A stretch of 64,000 nt of DNA from Methylobacter luteus IMV-B-3098 (GTDB lineage: Bacteria; Pseudomonadota; Gammaproteobacteria; Methylococcales; Methylomonadaceae), in the NCBI RefSeq assembly GCF_000427625.1, contig NZ_KE386569.1:2408789-2472788 (forward strand). Direction: 5' to 3'. A program made the position numbers and the translations under genes. This document shows, piece after piece, positions 1 to 8,155 of the stretch. The notes beneath the pieces are model-generated. The model was not told the DNA's origin. It worked only from the letters and a program-made list of their open reading frames with translations, and did no database searches. How positions within the stretch are numbered: position 1 is the first letter of the stretch; each line of letters begins with the position of its first letter.

Positions 1-199
1 CATGCCTCAGATAAAACCATTTGAAGGTTCGAAAACCGGCTTGATGGTAAGCCACTAAAATCGTGATCATCTCGCTATCACTCATCCGATGGAGACGATG
101 GCGTTTCTTCTTACCTTGGGTTAATTGATTTTTTTGCCAGTCCGCTATAAAGGTTTGGCAAAAATCGTCCACATCGCAGAATAAGTGTGTTAATTTCAT
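1..199 (-). CDS. IS982-family transposase, N-terminal part (cut by window edge)
   Basis: The first 66 residues read from an ATG at 199 and run off the left edge. They begin MKLTHLFCDVDDFCQTF and continue with a basic stretch (GKKKRHR) and a conserved SEMITILVAYHQAGFRTFKW segment. This matches the start of IS982-family DDE transposases as I know them. No stop codon is visible, so the copy may be intact outside the window. The terminal repeat lies just upstream of the start (about 273-294). Confidence 0.75.
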   Translation of the reverse strand, partial: MKLTHLFCDVDDFCQTFIADWQKNQLTQGKKKRHRLHRMSDSEMITILVAYHQAGFRTFKWFYLRH

Positions 200-272
200 A
201 AAGGCAGGTTTTTGTTCGGAGAAAGTTAGCGTCGAAAACTTATTTTCTCTTTTATAACAAGAACCTGCTCCC

Positions 273-294
273 TTTTTTATCCCGAACTCAGGTT
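273..294. repeat. Probable terminal inverted repeat of the IS982-type element
   Basis: On the minus strand this reads AACCTGAGTTCGGGATAA followed by an A-run. It lies about 75 bp upstream of the transposase start, where the outer end of an IS982-type element should be. The opposite end is outside the window, so the repeat and any target duplication cannot be confirmed. Confidence 0.45.
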
Positions 295-451
295 ATATAG
301 GGTCGATTTTACCCTTTCAATACTAGCCGCTCACTATGTGCCAGAAGAGGTCTATCAATAATTTCAGTTCAATGTCAGGTGAACTTTTGAAAACAGTCAT
401 TCAACGCTGGAAATAACTGGTGCGCTTTAGCGTATCCGATTGATTGGGCTG

Positions 452-763
452 TTAGGAGGTTGCGCGTTCGCGTTCGAAGCTGCAGCCGATGGCCTCTATT
501 GTAATTTCATCCCCGCTCTGCATTTGAATAGAGAAGTTTCCGTCACTACCAGTAGCTTCATTTATAAAGGACGATTCGCCCCAAGGATCTAAACGTGGAC
601 AATTAAAGTTGCGTACGTCCATGAACCTCAAACTGTGTGGAGATGCATCCTCGCCACACTCGGCAAATGCTAGAAGATCAAATTCAACGATGCGCTCCTC
701 CCACAGAATAACAATACGCCGAACTATTGCGTCATGTAACGGCAGGCCTTCTAGCCGAGTCAT
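452..763 (-). CDS. Hypothetical protein (103 aa)
   Basis: I chose the ATG at 763, not the one at 781, because AGGAGG sits 7 nt upstream of it; the upstream ATG lies inside the ribosome-binding region. The product (MTRLEGLPLHDAIVRRI...) is a small acidic protein with alternating hydrophobic stretches that suggest beta strands. It has no signal peptide or membrane segment. It resembles immunity-type or single-domain cytosolic proteins near mobile elements, but I do not recognise the family and assign no function. Confidence 0.55.
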   Translation of the reverse strand: MTRLEGLPLHDAIVRRIVILWEERIVEFDLLAFAECGEDASPHSLRFMDVRNFNCPRLDPWGESSFINEATGSDGNFSIQMQSGDEITIEAIGCSFERERATS

Positions 764-1276
764 ACCATGGCCTCCTAACAAGTAATTATATTGTTTCTGT
801 CTATCATCCCTAATTATCTCACTCTAGACAACAAACTCAGCAAATTTCCTCAGAATGCTAACGGTATAGCTTCTCGGATCGGATGATATACGGTTTCTTT
901 TTATCCTGTCGACTGTCTATTATCCGGCAATAAGCGGCCAATCAAACAACTGCGATAGAGGGCCGATTTGGGTCGTTTGCCCATCGATTGACTGATCTAG
1001 TTCGGCCAGAAGCGGACTGTAAGCTCAGTTTTTTGCAATTACATTCCTGATGAAAATACAGCGTACTTTTAGCGTTAAATTCGCCATTAACATAACAACA
1101 TCTCCTCAAGCTCTATGTTATCAGTAATGGTACGCATAGAAGCCCAGTTAAAAAAATCAATTTAACGCAACAGCGTCTATAGGTATTTAGTCGAATTGTA
1201 TCTCAGTCGAAATGTTGTATTTTTGAGCCGTAGCCGAGGTTAGACCAATGATTTCTATCCAGCTTTTGAGGTTCAA
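764..1276. other. Gap with no recognisable gene
   Basis: About 510 bp of AT-rich sequence. I see no ORF of convincing length, no RNA gene and no clear terminator. It lies between transposon relics and is probably decayed accessory DNA. Confidence 0.4.
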
Positions 1277-1426
1277 ATGGGTCAAGTTTTAGGATATGTT
1301 TTTCTGTTAATTGTTGCCTTTTATCTACTAACACTTACCGTAGATCCTGTTTTTATTGCACTGATAATTATTGTATGCCTTATAGTCTGGTTTTTTTTAT
1401 ATACGAAAGCGAGGCAAAAACAATAA
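1277..1426 (+). CDS. Small two-helix membrane protein (49 aa)
   Basis: ATG at 1277 with GAGG five bases upstream; stop TAA at 1424-1426. The product begins MGQVLGYVFLLIVAFYLL and has two hydrophobic segments (about residues 4-20 and 24-42) followed by a basic tail KARQKQ. The short loop TLTVDP separates them. This would be a small inner-membrane hairpin protein with the C-terminal charges in the cytoplasm. It stands alone between relics. I cannot assign a function, and the call rests on the RBS and the clear membrane pattern. Confidence 0.45.
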   Translation: MGQVLGYVFLLIVAFYLLTLTVDPVFIALIIIVCLIVWFFLYTKARQKQ

Positions 1427-1445
1427 GTTAATGTTATCCCATCCA

Positions 1446-2048
1446 GCATAGTTGTTGGCACCGCTTTTATCCATCAACACTTTTTCAGGCAGGCCGTTGG
1501 CATTGATCGCTTATTTGAAGAAAGTGGTAGCCGCCGCTTCATCTCGATGCCCGGAAAGCATAAAGTGATCTTGCTCGACGAGATTATTCAGGTATTTGAT
1601 CTGGCTGATTTCGATATCGTGACCGGCTTCCTCCTGGAGGGCATCGATAGCCGTCGCATTGGCGCCATTTTTGTCTATCGTGGCCTTGTCCGGTAGGCCA
1701 TGCTCCCAACCGCTTTCCTGAAAAAGTGCAGAACGGCTTGCTTGTCGCGATGAGCGGGCAAAAGGAAATCAATAGTTTGACCCGCCTTATCGACAGCGCG
1801 GTACAAGTATTTCCATTTCCCTTTCGCCAGCTCCTGCCGACTGGGCGCTTCTTCATTTTCCGGAATACTCCCTCCAGTTTCGGCGTGAACTTCTGAACCC
1901 AACGGTAGACATGGGTGTGATCAATGAATAGACCCCGTTCTTCCATCATTTCTTCCAGGTTCCGGAGCTCAGAGGGGTAAGCCAGGTATCAGCGGACACC
2001 CGTCAGAATGATGTCTTTTTCGACGCGGTGGCCTTTGAAGTCGATCAT
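1446..2048 (-). pseudogene. Dead, chimeric IS6-family transposase
   Basis: Reading left from 2048, the sequence encodes MIDFKGHRVEKDIILTGVR, then an in-frame TGA (1989-1991) where a Trp codon is expected. It continues with YLAYPSELRNLEEMMEERG and HTHVYRWVQKF, the IS6/IS26-type N-terminus. A frame change follows before KGKWKYLYRAVDKAGQTIDF and HRDKQAVLHFFRKAVG. After IKYLNNLVEQDHFM the frame runs into LSGHRDEAAATTFFK and INANGLPEKVLMDKSGANN, which is the middle of an IS6 transposase again. Two different copies therefore seem joined. The gene is broken by a nonsense codon, a frameshift and missing catalytic segments. Confidence 0.75.
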
Positions 2049-2213
2049 GCGGTTAATCCAAGCGGTATTGGTTGAGCGTATAGTTTACCTAAACCGATGC
2101 TCTTTATTAACGCAACGGAACCTCGGGCTTAAATCAAGGTCCAAAGGACTTTTGCTTAGCGTGATCGTGCTCCGGCTTCGGAACATGACTAGCGCCCGCT
2201 TTGAGGAACTTTC

Positions 2214-4340
2214 ATGTCGAATTTGTCGAAACCCAGCGATGCGGCTCCGGCCAAAACGCGTCTTAGGCTCGTTATCAAGAAGGCTGCCAGCCGGCTACAG
2301 GACTGGTTTGTGATCCAATCGGCGGCTGTCAGGCTGACGGTGCTGGCCGTTGCCCTCCTGATCCCGGCCACCGGCATCTATTCGTTCATGCTCATCCAGA
2401 AGCAGGCCGCCCTGGCTGAGCAGGTCAAGACCATGGTGGCGGACGAGGCGGCGTGGTCGCTCAACGACAAGCTGCCCGTGGTGTTCGGTACCGGCTCGGT
2501 GCTGAGCTTCCTGGAAACGCACCCGATCGAGCGCATCACAGTGGTCTATGAACCGTTGTTGTGGAACGTGTCGGAGCGCATCATCCTGGTCGAATCGCAG
2601 GGCAAACTGCATGCATATTACCCCAGCGACATGGAGGCCAAAATCTTCGCCGACAAAGCCGTCACTGCGCCGTGGGGCAGCAAGCTTGCCTTCATCCCGC
2701 GCGGGGAACTCAATCCCGGCAGCCTTGAATTGTTCGAACTCCTGGACCAACGCTTTGCCAGTGCCCGCCCGCAGTCCGAGAAGGACAACTGGAAGGCTGG
2801 CGTCAGCGGTGCGCTATCGGTCGTACTGACGCTCGGCGTGCTGGGCTTCCTGTACTACCAGCTCAAGAGCCAACACAAGTCGCTCAAGTTCATCGAACCG
2901 GCACAGGTGCACGGCTCCATCGATGACCTGGCAGGCATGGATGACATCAAGGCCGAGGTGGCGCAGATCAAGGATCAGTATGAGCGCCGCGCGGAATATG
3001 CCGAGTACGGCATATTCAAGCCCTTCAATGTAATGTTCAGCGGCCCCGCGGGTACCGGCAAGACCAAGCTGGCCAGCTACCTGGCCAAGGAACTGCACCT
3101 GCCCATCCTGTTCCACTCCGCAGCCAACCTGGAAACGGGCTTCGTGTCCGGCGGCTCGAATACACTCAGCCGCATCGTGGACATGGCCAAGCGGCGCAAG
3201 CGCTGCATCATCTTCCTGGACGAGGCGCAGGATCTGTTCATGAAGCGCGGCGGCCGCCGCAAGTTTGACGACGACACCGCGAACACGTTTCTGTCTGTGC
3301 TGGATGGCGTGCGCAGCAAGAACGAAGCTGAAATCATCTGGATCGTGGCCAGCAACTTCAATAGCGAAACCATGGAGATGGACGAAGCCATGCTGCGCCG
3401 CTTTCAGATGAAGGTGGACTTTCGCATGCCCAATCGGGCAGAGCGGCTGGCTATCTTCGGCCACTATCTGGGCCAGCGGGCCGACAAGGTGCTGCCCGAC
3501 CTGGACCTGCGCCATCTGGCGGAAGTGACCGAAGGCCGTAGCCCGGCCGACCTGGAGACTATCGTCAACCAGGCGGGCATCACGGCCGTGCAGACGGGCG
3601 TGATGATCGGCGCCGATACCCTGATGCAGGCCGCCGAGCGCGTACTGGTGGGCAACGTCAACACCAACACCACGAAGGAACGCGAGCGCGACCGCCGCAT
3701 CATCGCCGTGCACGAATGGGGCCACTTCCTGGTGGATCTCGAGCACGAACGCCAGCTGACCAACGACAACTGGGAGCAGATCCTGGACGACATGAAGACC
3801 ATCAAGATTTCGCTCAAGGCCAACCCGCGCACCAACGCATTGGGCTTTGTCTTCCACAAGCAGGGGACCAATCTGCTCAAGACCAAGGGCGACATCGAAC
3901 ACGACGTGCGCGTGCTGCTGGGAGGCATGGCCAATGAGGAACTGTTCTTTGGCGAGGAAGGCACGACCAACGGTGCGCACAACGACATCACCCGCGTGAC
4001 ACGCTTGCTGCACCACGCCGTGGGCGAGATGGGCATGTACCGCAAGACCCGCCTGAACTTCGGTGCGCTCTCCAGCGAGAGCCGTGAAGTGGACGAGGAA
4101 ACGCGCAGCATCATGGAAGCGCAGAGCGAGCGCATGTATGGCGAAACCAAGGCCGTGCTGGCCCGGCTCAAGCCGCTGACCGAGCATCTGGTCGGCAAGC
4201 TCCTGGAAGCCGACGAAATGAGCCTGAGTGAGGCGCTGCTCGAGATCCGCAACTTCGAGGCGGCCTACGCTGACCTCGGGCCGGATTACAAACTGACCGC
4301 TCACGGCCCAGAATGTGCCAAAACGCTGACCTTACTATAA
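2214..4340 (+). CDS. FtsH-like membrane AAA+ zinc metalloprotease (708 aa)
   Basis: Domain order: a basic N-terminus, a membrane helix (about 41-61), a roughly 130-residue likely periplasmic region, a second helix (about 198-215), an AAA+ module and an M41-type peptidase domain. Walker A is GPAGTGKT (277-284), Walker B is IIFLDE (332-337), and MLRRF (393-397) fits the arginine-finger region. The zinc site HEWGH is at 500-504, and a later HNDITRV segment supplies the expected acidic third ligand. All catalytic residues are present, so it should be an active membrane protein quality-control protease. The N-terminal part is longer than in housekeeping FtsH (about 640 aa). Codon use is clearly more GC-rich than the flanks and it sits between IS relics, so horizontal acquisition is likely. 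GAGGA lies upstream of the ATG. Confidence 0.8.
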   Translation: MSNLSKPSDAAPAKTRLRLVIKKAASRLQDWFVIQSAAVRLTVLAVALLIPATGIYSFMLIQKQAALAEQVKTMVADEAAWSLNDKLPVVFGTGSVLSFLETHPIERITVVYEPLLWNVSERIILVESQGKLHAYYPSDMEAKIFADKAVTAPWGSKLAFIPRGELNPGSLELFELLDQRFASARPQSEKDNWKAGVSGALSVVLTLGVLGFLYYQLKSQHKSLKFIEPAQVHGSIDDLAGMDDIKAEVAQIKDQYERRAEYAEYGIFKPFNVMFSGPAGTGKTKLASYLAKELHLPILFHSAANLETGFVSGGSNTLSRIVDMAKRRKRCIIFLDEAQDLFMKRGGRRKFDDDTANTFLSVLDGVRSKNEAEIIWIVASNFNSETMEMDEAMLRRFQMKVDFRMPNRAERLAIFGHYLGQRADKVLPDLDLRHLAEVTEGRSPADLETIVNQAGITAVQTGVMIGADTLMQAAERVLVGNVNTNTTKERERDRRIIAVHEWGHFLVDLEHERQLTNDNWEQILDDMKTIKISLKANPRTNALGFVFHKQGTNLLKTKGDIEHDVRVLLGGMANEELFFGEEGTTNGAHNDITRVTRLLHHAVGEMGMYRKTRLNFGALSSESREVDEETRSIMEAQSERMYGETKAVLARLKPLTEHLVGKLLEADEMSLSEALLEIRNFEAAYADLGPDYKLTAHGPECAKTLTLL

Positions 4341-4418
4341 TCAGGGGCAACTTGTTGATGGGGCCAGCGTCTGACTTGGCGTTCCTCAAGAACTGGGTAT
4401 GGATTGAATCAGCACCGT

Positions 4419-4745
4419 TACTGGAGTTCATCCTGCCAACAGTGCGCCATCAAGACAAAGTGCGCGCCAAGTACCGAAAGGCGAGTGACTCGTTGGGAAC
4501 ATGAAGACGTGCTGGAAGCCATGCAGACTCGTCTGGATCAAGCGTCTGACAGCATGAGCATCCGGCGCCAGACCGTGGAGCATCCCTTTGGCACGCTCAA
4601 AGTCTGGATGGGAGCAACGCACTTTCTGACCCGGACCTTAAAAAACGTCAGTACGGAAATGAGCCTGCATGTGCTGGCCTACAATATGAAACGGGTCATG
4701 AATATGCTCGACACCCCAGCCTTGCTTGAGGCCATCAGGGCCTGA
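4419..4745 (+). pseudogene. IS1182-type transposase, C-terminal fragment
   Basis: The frame from about 4419 encodes YWSSSCQQCAIKTKC, then WEHEDVLEAMQTRL, TVEHPFGTLKVWMGATHFL and TEMSLHVLAYNMKRVMN. This is the zinc-finger-like insert and C-terminal end of IS1182-family DDE transposases. The N-terminal two thirds, with the first catalytic aspartates, are missing. It follows the FtsH-like gene directly, consistent with an IS having bordered or captured that gene. Confidence 0.75.
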
Positions 4746-4974
4746 AACCCTTTTTATATCTTGATATAAAGCAATGTTTACCCTCCCAATAGGGGGGCTG
4801 AAGCAGTCTTCAGCAATGACCCCAATTTTTGAGGCAAGCCAAAAATCATGATGACTCCGTCTAATGACTTTATCCTGGCGGTCTGGTGAAAGTGCTGAAA
4901 ATTTTTATGCGTTTTGACACGGTCTGGGCCAATTCCTGCCAGACAAAGAGCATCTATGAACGGCCGGTTTATAG

Positions 4975-5121
4975 CGCAAAGTCATCGACAAAGCGAAAGT
5001 CGGCGGCATGGCAAGAACTCAGATTGCCTGCCAGCTTAATACCAGAGAGGTCAGCGTCTATCGAGTCCTTGCGATTACCGCATGCTTCGGATTAAAGTTG
5101 CTAATAACCGCTTTCAAGTAA
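4975..5121 (+). pseudogene. Relic of a serine resolvase C-terminal helix-turn-helix
   Basis: In the frame ending at TAA 5119-5121 the sequence reads KVIDKAKVGGMARTQIACQL then REVSVYRVLA. This is the typical resolvase/invertase DNA-binding helix-turn-helix (HTH_7). The catalytic serine domain is absent; upstream codons hint at frameshifted resolvase sequence but are too degraded to prove it. No start codon or RBS fits, so I treat it as a dead Tn3-type remnant. Confidence 0.5.
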
Positions 5122-5381
5122 TTCCACAGTAACTGCGGTGATTGGAATACACAGCAATACGCGGCAGAATAGGCGCTAATGTACAGTTTTTTCCTTTTTC
5201 TGCGTTCTCCCATATACAGTAATGACTGCAAGACTGAAAAAACCAATAAAGCGTGCGACAACGAAAGTCTACACTTGCAAGTTTGAACCGTAACAAAGGT
5301 TTCTTTTCTAACAGTTAGGCAAGGCTGGTTTCCAGTCATAAATACTGTCATTTTTCTTATTGAGTTTAAAGAGCGAACGTT

Positions 5382-5606
5382 ATGGAAACTCACAAAGTAG
5401 AAATTAAAGATCTAGAAAGAAACGAAATTGTAAGCACGGGTTATATCGATAGTGAAGATCTGCCTCTCATTGTTCATGATTTGAGCCATTACGATTTAAA
5501 TCCTGATCATCGGTATGAAGTTGGTCTCATTCACGGTGATTATTTAGAGTTACTTTGTAAACATATAGATGGACATGCCAAGCGTGTTTGGTTCGATCGC
5601 CATTGA
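5382..5606 (+). CDS. Small hypothetical protein (74 aa)
   Basis: ATG at 5382 with an AAAGAG-type ribosome-binding site about 9 nt upstream. The product (METHKVEIKDLERNEIVS...) is acidic and soluble, with no signal peptide, membrane segment or cysteine pair. Its N-terminus has a strand-rich look, ending in KRVWFDRH. I do not recognise the family. It stands alone between relic DNA and the cassette array. Confidence 0.5.
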   Translation: METHKVEIKDLERNEIVSTGYIDSEDLPLIVHDLSHYDLNPDHRYEVGLIHGDYLELLCKHIDGHAKRVWFDRH

Positions 5607-6026
5607 TTGTCACATAAAATGTGCCCACGATTATCCCCCTTTGTTACCTCCTTGCGGAATCAGCCATGCGGGATAGCTTGGATCAATATTAGTGAGCGTA
5701 TCCGAACTGGAATATAAAACGGGTGAAAAAATACCGGTAGCTGATTATGCCAAATACGGCAAACCCGATCAGTCCCGGATGATTCCGTTGGGCTGCGATA
5801 AAAGCTAGAAGACCGAGTAATTATCAAGACTGGGTAACTATGGCCGGAATGAGGCGGCTTGAAGCAGCCCCGACTGACTCAAATGTGCCAATCAGAGACA
5901 TTCAAGAATTTCAGCCAAATGGCGGTTGCAATACAGAAAGCTGTCGTTCAACGGCCAAGCTGAAGCATGCCCCTGCCGCAGCTTGAAGAAGCCGCAAAGC
6001 TATCCGGCATCACTTCAAGCGCCTTG
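5607..6026. other. Gap with degenerate sequence and one doubtful mini-ORF
   Basis: About 420 bp. A 38-codon frame from GTG 5692 to TAG 5808 (VSVSELEYKTGEKIPV...) has protein-like composition but no RBS or family match and could be a relic. Around 5953-6023 there are inverted CTTGAAG/CTTCAAG segments at the left end of the cassette array. They may be a decayed attC, but I cannot place its core sites. Confidence 0.3.
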
Positions 6027-6398
6027 CTAGCCATGATTCTGTCTCTCCTTGATTTTTACTATCGCCTCGTACAGCTGGCCTACGGTAATGTCCTTCACTT
6101 CATATTGGGTTTCGCCAAATAGGGAACGTAGCCAGTTGAGGAAGGGATCGTACCCTTCACTATGAAAGAAGCATTGGTTATCAGTCATCCCAAACGCGTC
6201 CCTAATAGAGTAATTTTCGCAAAATACCGATATCGAGAATTGACGTTCAATTTCATCGAACAAGTCATCCCCATCATCTCCCGTTATGCCGAGATCCTTC
6301 TCAAGGAGCATGCGTTCGGAAATGTCCGCACTTTGTGAAAAACCCTGACACTCCTGTATGACCTTGACCAAGTTTGCGAGTGAAATATCGCGAGGCAT
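6027..6398 (-). CDS. DUF1493-family protein (cassette gene)
   Basis: The 123-residue product has the DUF1493 core: LLEKDLGITGDDGDDLFDEI at about residues 31-50, a following hydrophobic segment, and FHSEGYDPF. This family has an acyl-carrier-protein-like helical fold in part but no serine attachment site is visible here, and its function is unknown. The ATG lies 7 nt after the core of an attC-like site (6406-6463), the normal position of a first codon in an integron cassette. The RBS is weak, also typical of cassettes. Confidence 0.7.
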   Translation of the reverse strand: MPRDISLANLVKVIQECQGFSQSADISERMLLEKDLGITGDDGDDLFDEIERQFSISVFCENYSIRDAFGMTDNQCFFHSEGYDPFLNWLRSLFGETQYEVKDITVGQLYEAIVKIKERQNHG

Positions 6399-6405
6399 AT
6401 TTGGT

Positions 6406-6463
6406 GGCTAACGCTTGGAATTCAGCGGCGCCGTTAGGCGTCCTATGGAATGACTTATTATGC
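6406..6463 (-). other. attC-like recombination site (third of three)
   Basis: On the minus strand the site begins near GCATAAT, overlapping the stop of the zinc-ribbon gene, and ends with GTTAGCC seven bases before the DUF1493 start. The outer cores are imperfectly complementary, as attC R boxes are. An inner GCCTAAC / GTTAGCC pair gives an alternative shorter fold. Length is about 58 bp, near the minimum for attC. Confidence 0.5.
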
Positions 6464-6787
6464 CCTTGCTCGCTTCCGAGCTGGCTTGCGAAACTCAGAA
6501 TAGGGCCCTTTCGTGAGTTTTGGCACTGCCAATTGGCTGCCGAATCCTGGGCAAAACCTATATCCACTTTTGAAAAGAGGCTCTAGTCTCTCCCATGCCT
6601 TGATATCACTCTGCTTTGGCGCCTTAAATGCCGGGCCAGCATCAAATACCTTTCCACCGCATTGCGGGCACACAACGGCGTACTCAATGGGCTCCCATGA
6701 GCCATCCTTCAGCTGAAGAAATCGAACTCTCTTAAAAGCCTTTCTGCACTTAACACATGCGAAGGATTTCGTGATTAATTTTTTCAT
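6458..6787 (-). CDS. Zinc-ribbon protein (cassette gene, 109 aa)
   Basis: I start at the ATG at 6787 (MKKLITKSFACVKC); the longer frame to 6922 would read through the upstream attC-like site. Two CxxC knuckles (CVKC at residues 11-14 and CPQC at about 42-45) form a likely zinc ribbon. The rest (KAWERLEPLFKSGYRFCPGF) looks like a small folded tail rich in basic residues, ending KPARKRARA. A nucleic-acid-binding role is possible but not shown. It begins 9 nt after GTTATGC, as a cassette gene should. Confidence 0.6.
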   Translation of the reverse strand: MKKLITKSFACVKCRKAFKRVRFLQLKDGSWEPIEYAVVCPQCGGKVFDAGPAFKAPKQSDIKAWERLEPLFKSGYRFCPGFGSQLAVPKLTKGPYSEFRKPARKRARA

Positions 6788-6796
6788 CTGTCTAGT

Positions 6797-6868
6797 GCAT
6801 AACGTTGGAGCTAAGACTGCAAGGCGCCTCGTAGCGGTGACTTGTCGGCTTTGAACGACTTGGTAGGC
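6797..6868 (-). other. attC-like recombination site (second of three)
   Basis: On the minus strand the site runs from GCCTACC (6868-6862) to GTTATGC (6803-6797). The two 7-bp ends are complementary at five positions. It fills the whole gap between the stop at 6876 and the ATG at 6787. This gene-attC-gene packing is the signature of integron cassettes. Confidence 0.55.
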
Positions 6869-6875
6869 ATTTTGT

Positions 6876-7241
6876 TCAATCCCCGATAATAAGCTGAAAT
6901 GGTTCATTGGCGCTGAACTCAACGCCTATTACAGACTCATGCTCTAACTCCATATCAAAATATATGCTCCAAGTGGTACCGCTCTCTATGAAGACATTAG
7001 GGTTAGAGAATTCCTTCGCACACAGTTGATACTTTTCTCGATTTTGTTCAATAAACGAGATAGATGTTTGTAGGAAGTTTTGCCACTCGTCGCAAATTAT
7101 CTTAGCGCGCACCTCTGCCTCATGTGAAATAGCGTCTGCTTCGATGCTCAACGTTGCCCCATGAAGGGCTTCTGGCTCAGATTCCCAGTAGTCTGGACCT
7201 TGATGAAAGGCTCCAACTCCCTGGATGTGCTTTGCGCTCAT
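6876..7241 (-). CDS. Hypothetical cassette protein (121 aa)
   Basis: The product (MSAKHIQGVGAFHQGPDYWE...) is acidic and soluble, with a central helix-rich part (RAKIICDEWQNFLQTSISFI) and a strand-rich end. It has no signal peptide. I do not recognise the family. Its ATG lies 7 nt after the GTTAGGC core of an attC-like site, and another attC-like site begins 7 nt after its stop, so it fills one complete cassette. Confidence 0.6.
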   Translation of the reverse strand: MSAKHIQGVGAFHQGPDYWESEPEALHGATLSIEADAISHEAEVRAKIICDEWQNFLQTSISFIEQNREKYQLCAKEFSNPNVFIESGTTWSIYFDMELEHESVIGVEFSANEPFQLIIGD

Positions 7242-7248
7242 TTCTAAT

Positions 7249-7318
7249 GCCTAACGTAATATATACGACATCAGGTGTCTAATAATCCAATGCATTTGTC
7301 GTATCACTCCAGTTGTTT
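7249..7318 (-). other. attC-like recombination site (first of three, best preserved)
   Basis: On the minus strand the site ends with GTTAGGC (7255-7249), a perfect GTTRRRY core, and starts near AAACAAC (about 7318-7312). Inside it, ATACGACA (7263-7270) and TGTCGTAT (7297-7304) pair perfectly, giving the stem expected of a folded attC. Length is about 70 bp. Confidence 0.6.
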
Positions 7319-7454
7319 ATGTTTAAGCAATTGATTGATAGCCGTCGCCGTATTCAACGCCCCAGGTCGTGTGGATAAATACGACATTCAACCGAAAATC
7401 CAAAAGTAACTCTATCTTCCCTGATAACCAGATTTTAGGCAATAAGCTCAGCTC

Positions 7455-7524
7455 GTAGGATGCGCTGAACACAGTGATGCGCATCGATCGCGAACGATGC
7501 GGTTCGTACCTCACCGCATCCTAC
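7455..7524. repeat. Palindromic intergenic repeat with GTAGGATGCG ends
   Basis: The segment begins GTAGGATGCG and ends CGCATCCTAC, a perfect 10-bp inverted repeat, with further internal pairing (GATGCGCATCGATCG and GATGCGGTTCG). It resembles the GTAGGGTACGC family elsewhere in the window but has a different core. It lies inside the TIR-gene cassette, downstream of the gene, and could act as a terminator-like hairpin. Confidence 0.6.
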
Positions 7525-7540
7525 CTCGCTAGCAGTCAGC

Positions 7541-8029
7541 TTATTTTGGTGGTGCGTATTGAATTAATCCCTGTCCGGTAGCCGGTAGCGCCCTCAAGAT
7601 AGTCGGCACAATCTCAACATCATCTATAGTTTTCCACACCAGCGTCTGGAGTGGAGCAGGTACATGGGCATCGCTACCCCCATGTTGAGCAAGCACAAGT
7701 GGGATGACGCGGAATGAATCGCTCCGCATGGCGGCTTCATGAATAGCGCGGTCGATTTCTTTTCTGATCACGCCGGCATCTACATACTCGCCTGAGATAA
7801 AAAACACTGCGGCAGCACAGCCTGCAAATGCGTTGTCAATGCCCCTGACCAGCGTATCACTCGCCGCTAAGTCATCGCGGTCAAACCAAGTCTTCAGATT
7901 CAACAGTCGCAACGCACGATCTATCTTTTCGACCAGTGGTTTGTTGATGCCTTTATGGCTCAGGAAAATACTGGAATTCTCCACGTCACGTCTCCTTGCT
8001 TGTGCCCAATTCTGAATTAGCTTAGCCAC
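7541..8029 (-). CDS. TIR-domain protein (162 aa)
   Basis: Translation from GTG 8029 (GGAG 7 nt upstream; an in-frame stop lies 8 codons further up) gives a single TIR-like domain. Visible features are SIFLSHKG (about residues 19-26), FDRDDL, the hydrophobic AAAVFFISGEYV strand and GVIRKEIDRAI. The Glu in the last motif is in the position of the catalytic glutamate of NAD-cleaving TIR enzymes. Bacterial TIR proteins often work in anti-phage defence, normally with a sensor partner, which I cannot identify here. It could also be a scaffold-type TIR. It looks like the gene of the cassette whose attC is at 7249-7318. An alternative start is the GTG at V16. Confidence 0.65.
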   Translation of the reverse strand: MAKLIQNWAQARRRDVENSSIFLSHKGINKPLVEKIDRALRLLNLKTWFDRDDLAASDTLVRGIDNAFAGCAAAVFFISGEYVDAGVIRKEIDRAIHEAAMRSDSFRVIPLVLAQHGGSDAHVPAPLQTLVWKTIDDVEIVPTILRALPATGQGLIQYAPPK

Positions 8030-8050
8030 CGCTTCTCCAGCAGCAGCTTT

Positions 8051-8155
8051 TTAGGCTTTGGCTTCCTCTGTATGGCTGTCCGCAGGGAAAGTTCCTGCAG
8101 CAGCAAATCCTGCCGCAAAGCCTAGCTGGGCGAAACTTTGCTTTATCGCATCTAA
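8051..8155 (-). pseudogene. C-terminal stub of a gene cut by an IS5-type end
   Basis: The last 34 or so codons (DAIKQSFAQLGFAAGF..., ending HTEEAKA) are open up to the IS end at about 8156, where the frame changes to antisense transposase. The stub ends 22 nt upstream of the TIR start. If the upstream gene was the TIR protein's partner, it is now destroyed, but the family cannot be judged from this piece. Confidence 0.35.

Noticed and set aside
2008-2313. Plus-strand frame before the FtsH-like gene
   Set aside because: It overlaps the IS6 relic in antisense and the real gene start; no RBS or family likeness.
2814-4304. Long minus-strand frame (496 codons) opposite the FtsH-like gene
   Set aside because: It is the antisense shadow of a GC-rich gene; composition is His/Gln/Val rich and it has no RBS or motifs.
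4886-5095. 69-codon plus-strand frame
   Set aside because: The resolvase helix-turn-helix is readable in a different frame at the same place, so this frame is incidental.
7323-7514. 63-codon minus-strand frame
   Set aside because: It lies mostly in a palindromic repeat between an attC-like site and the TIR gene.
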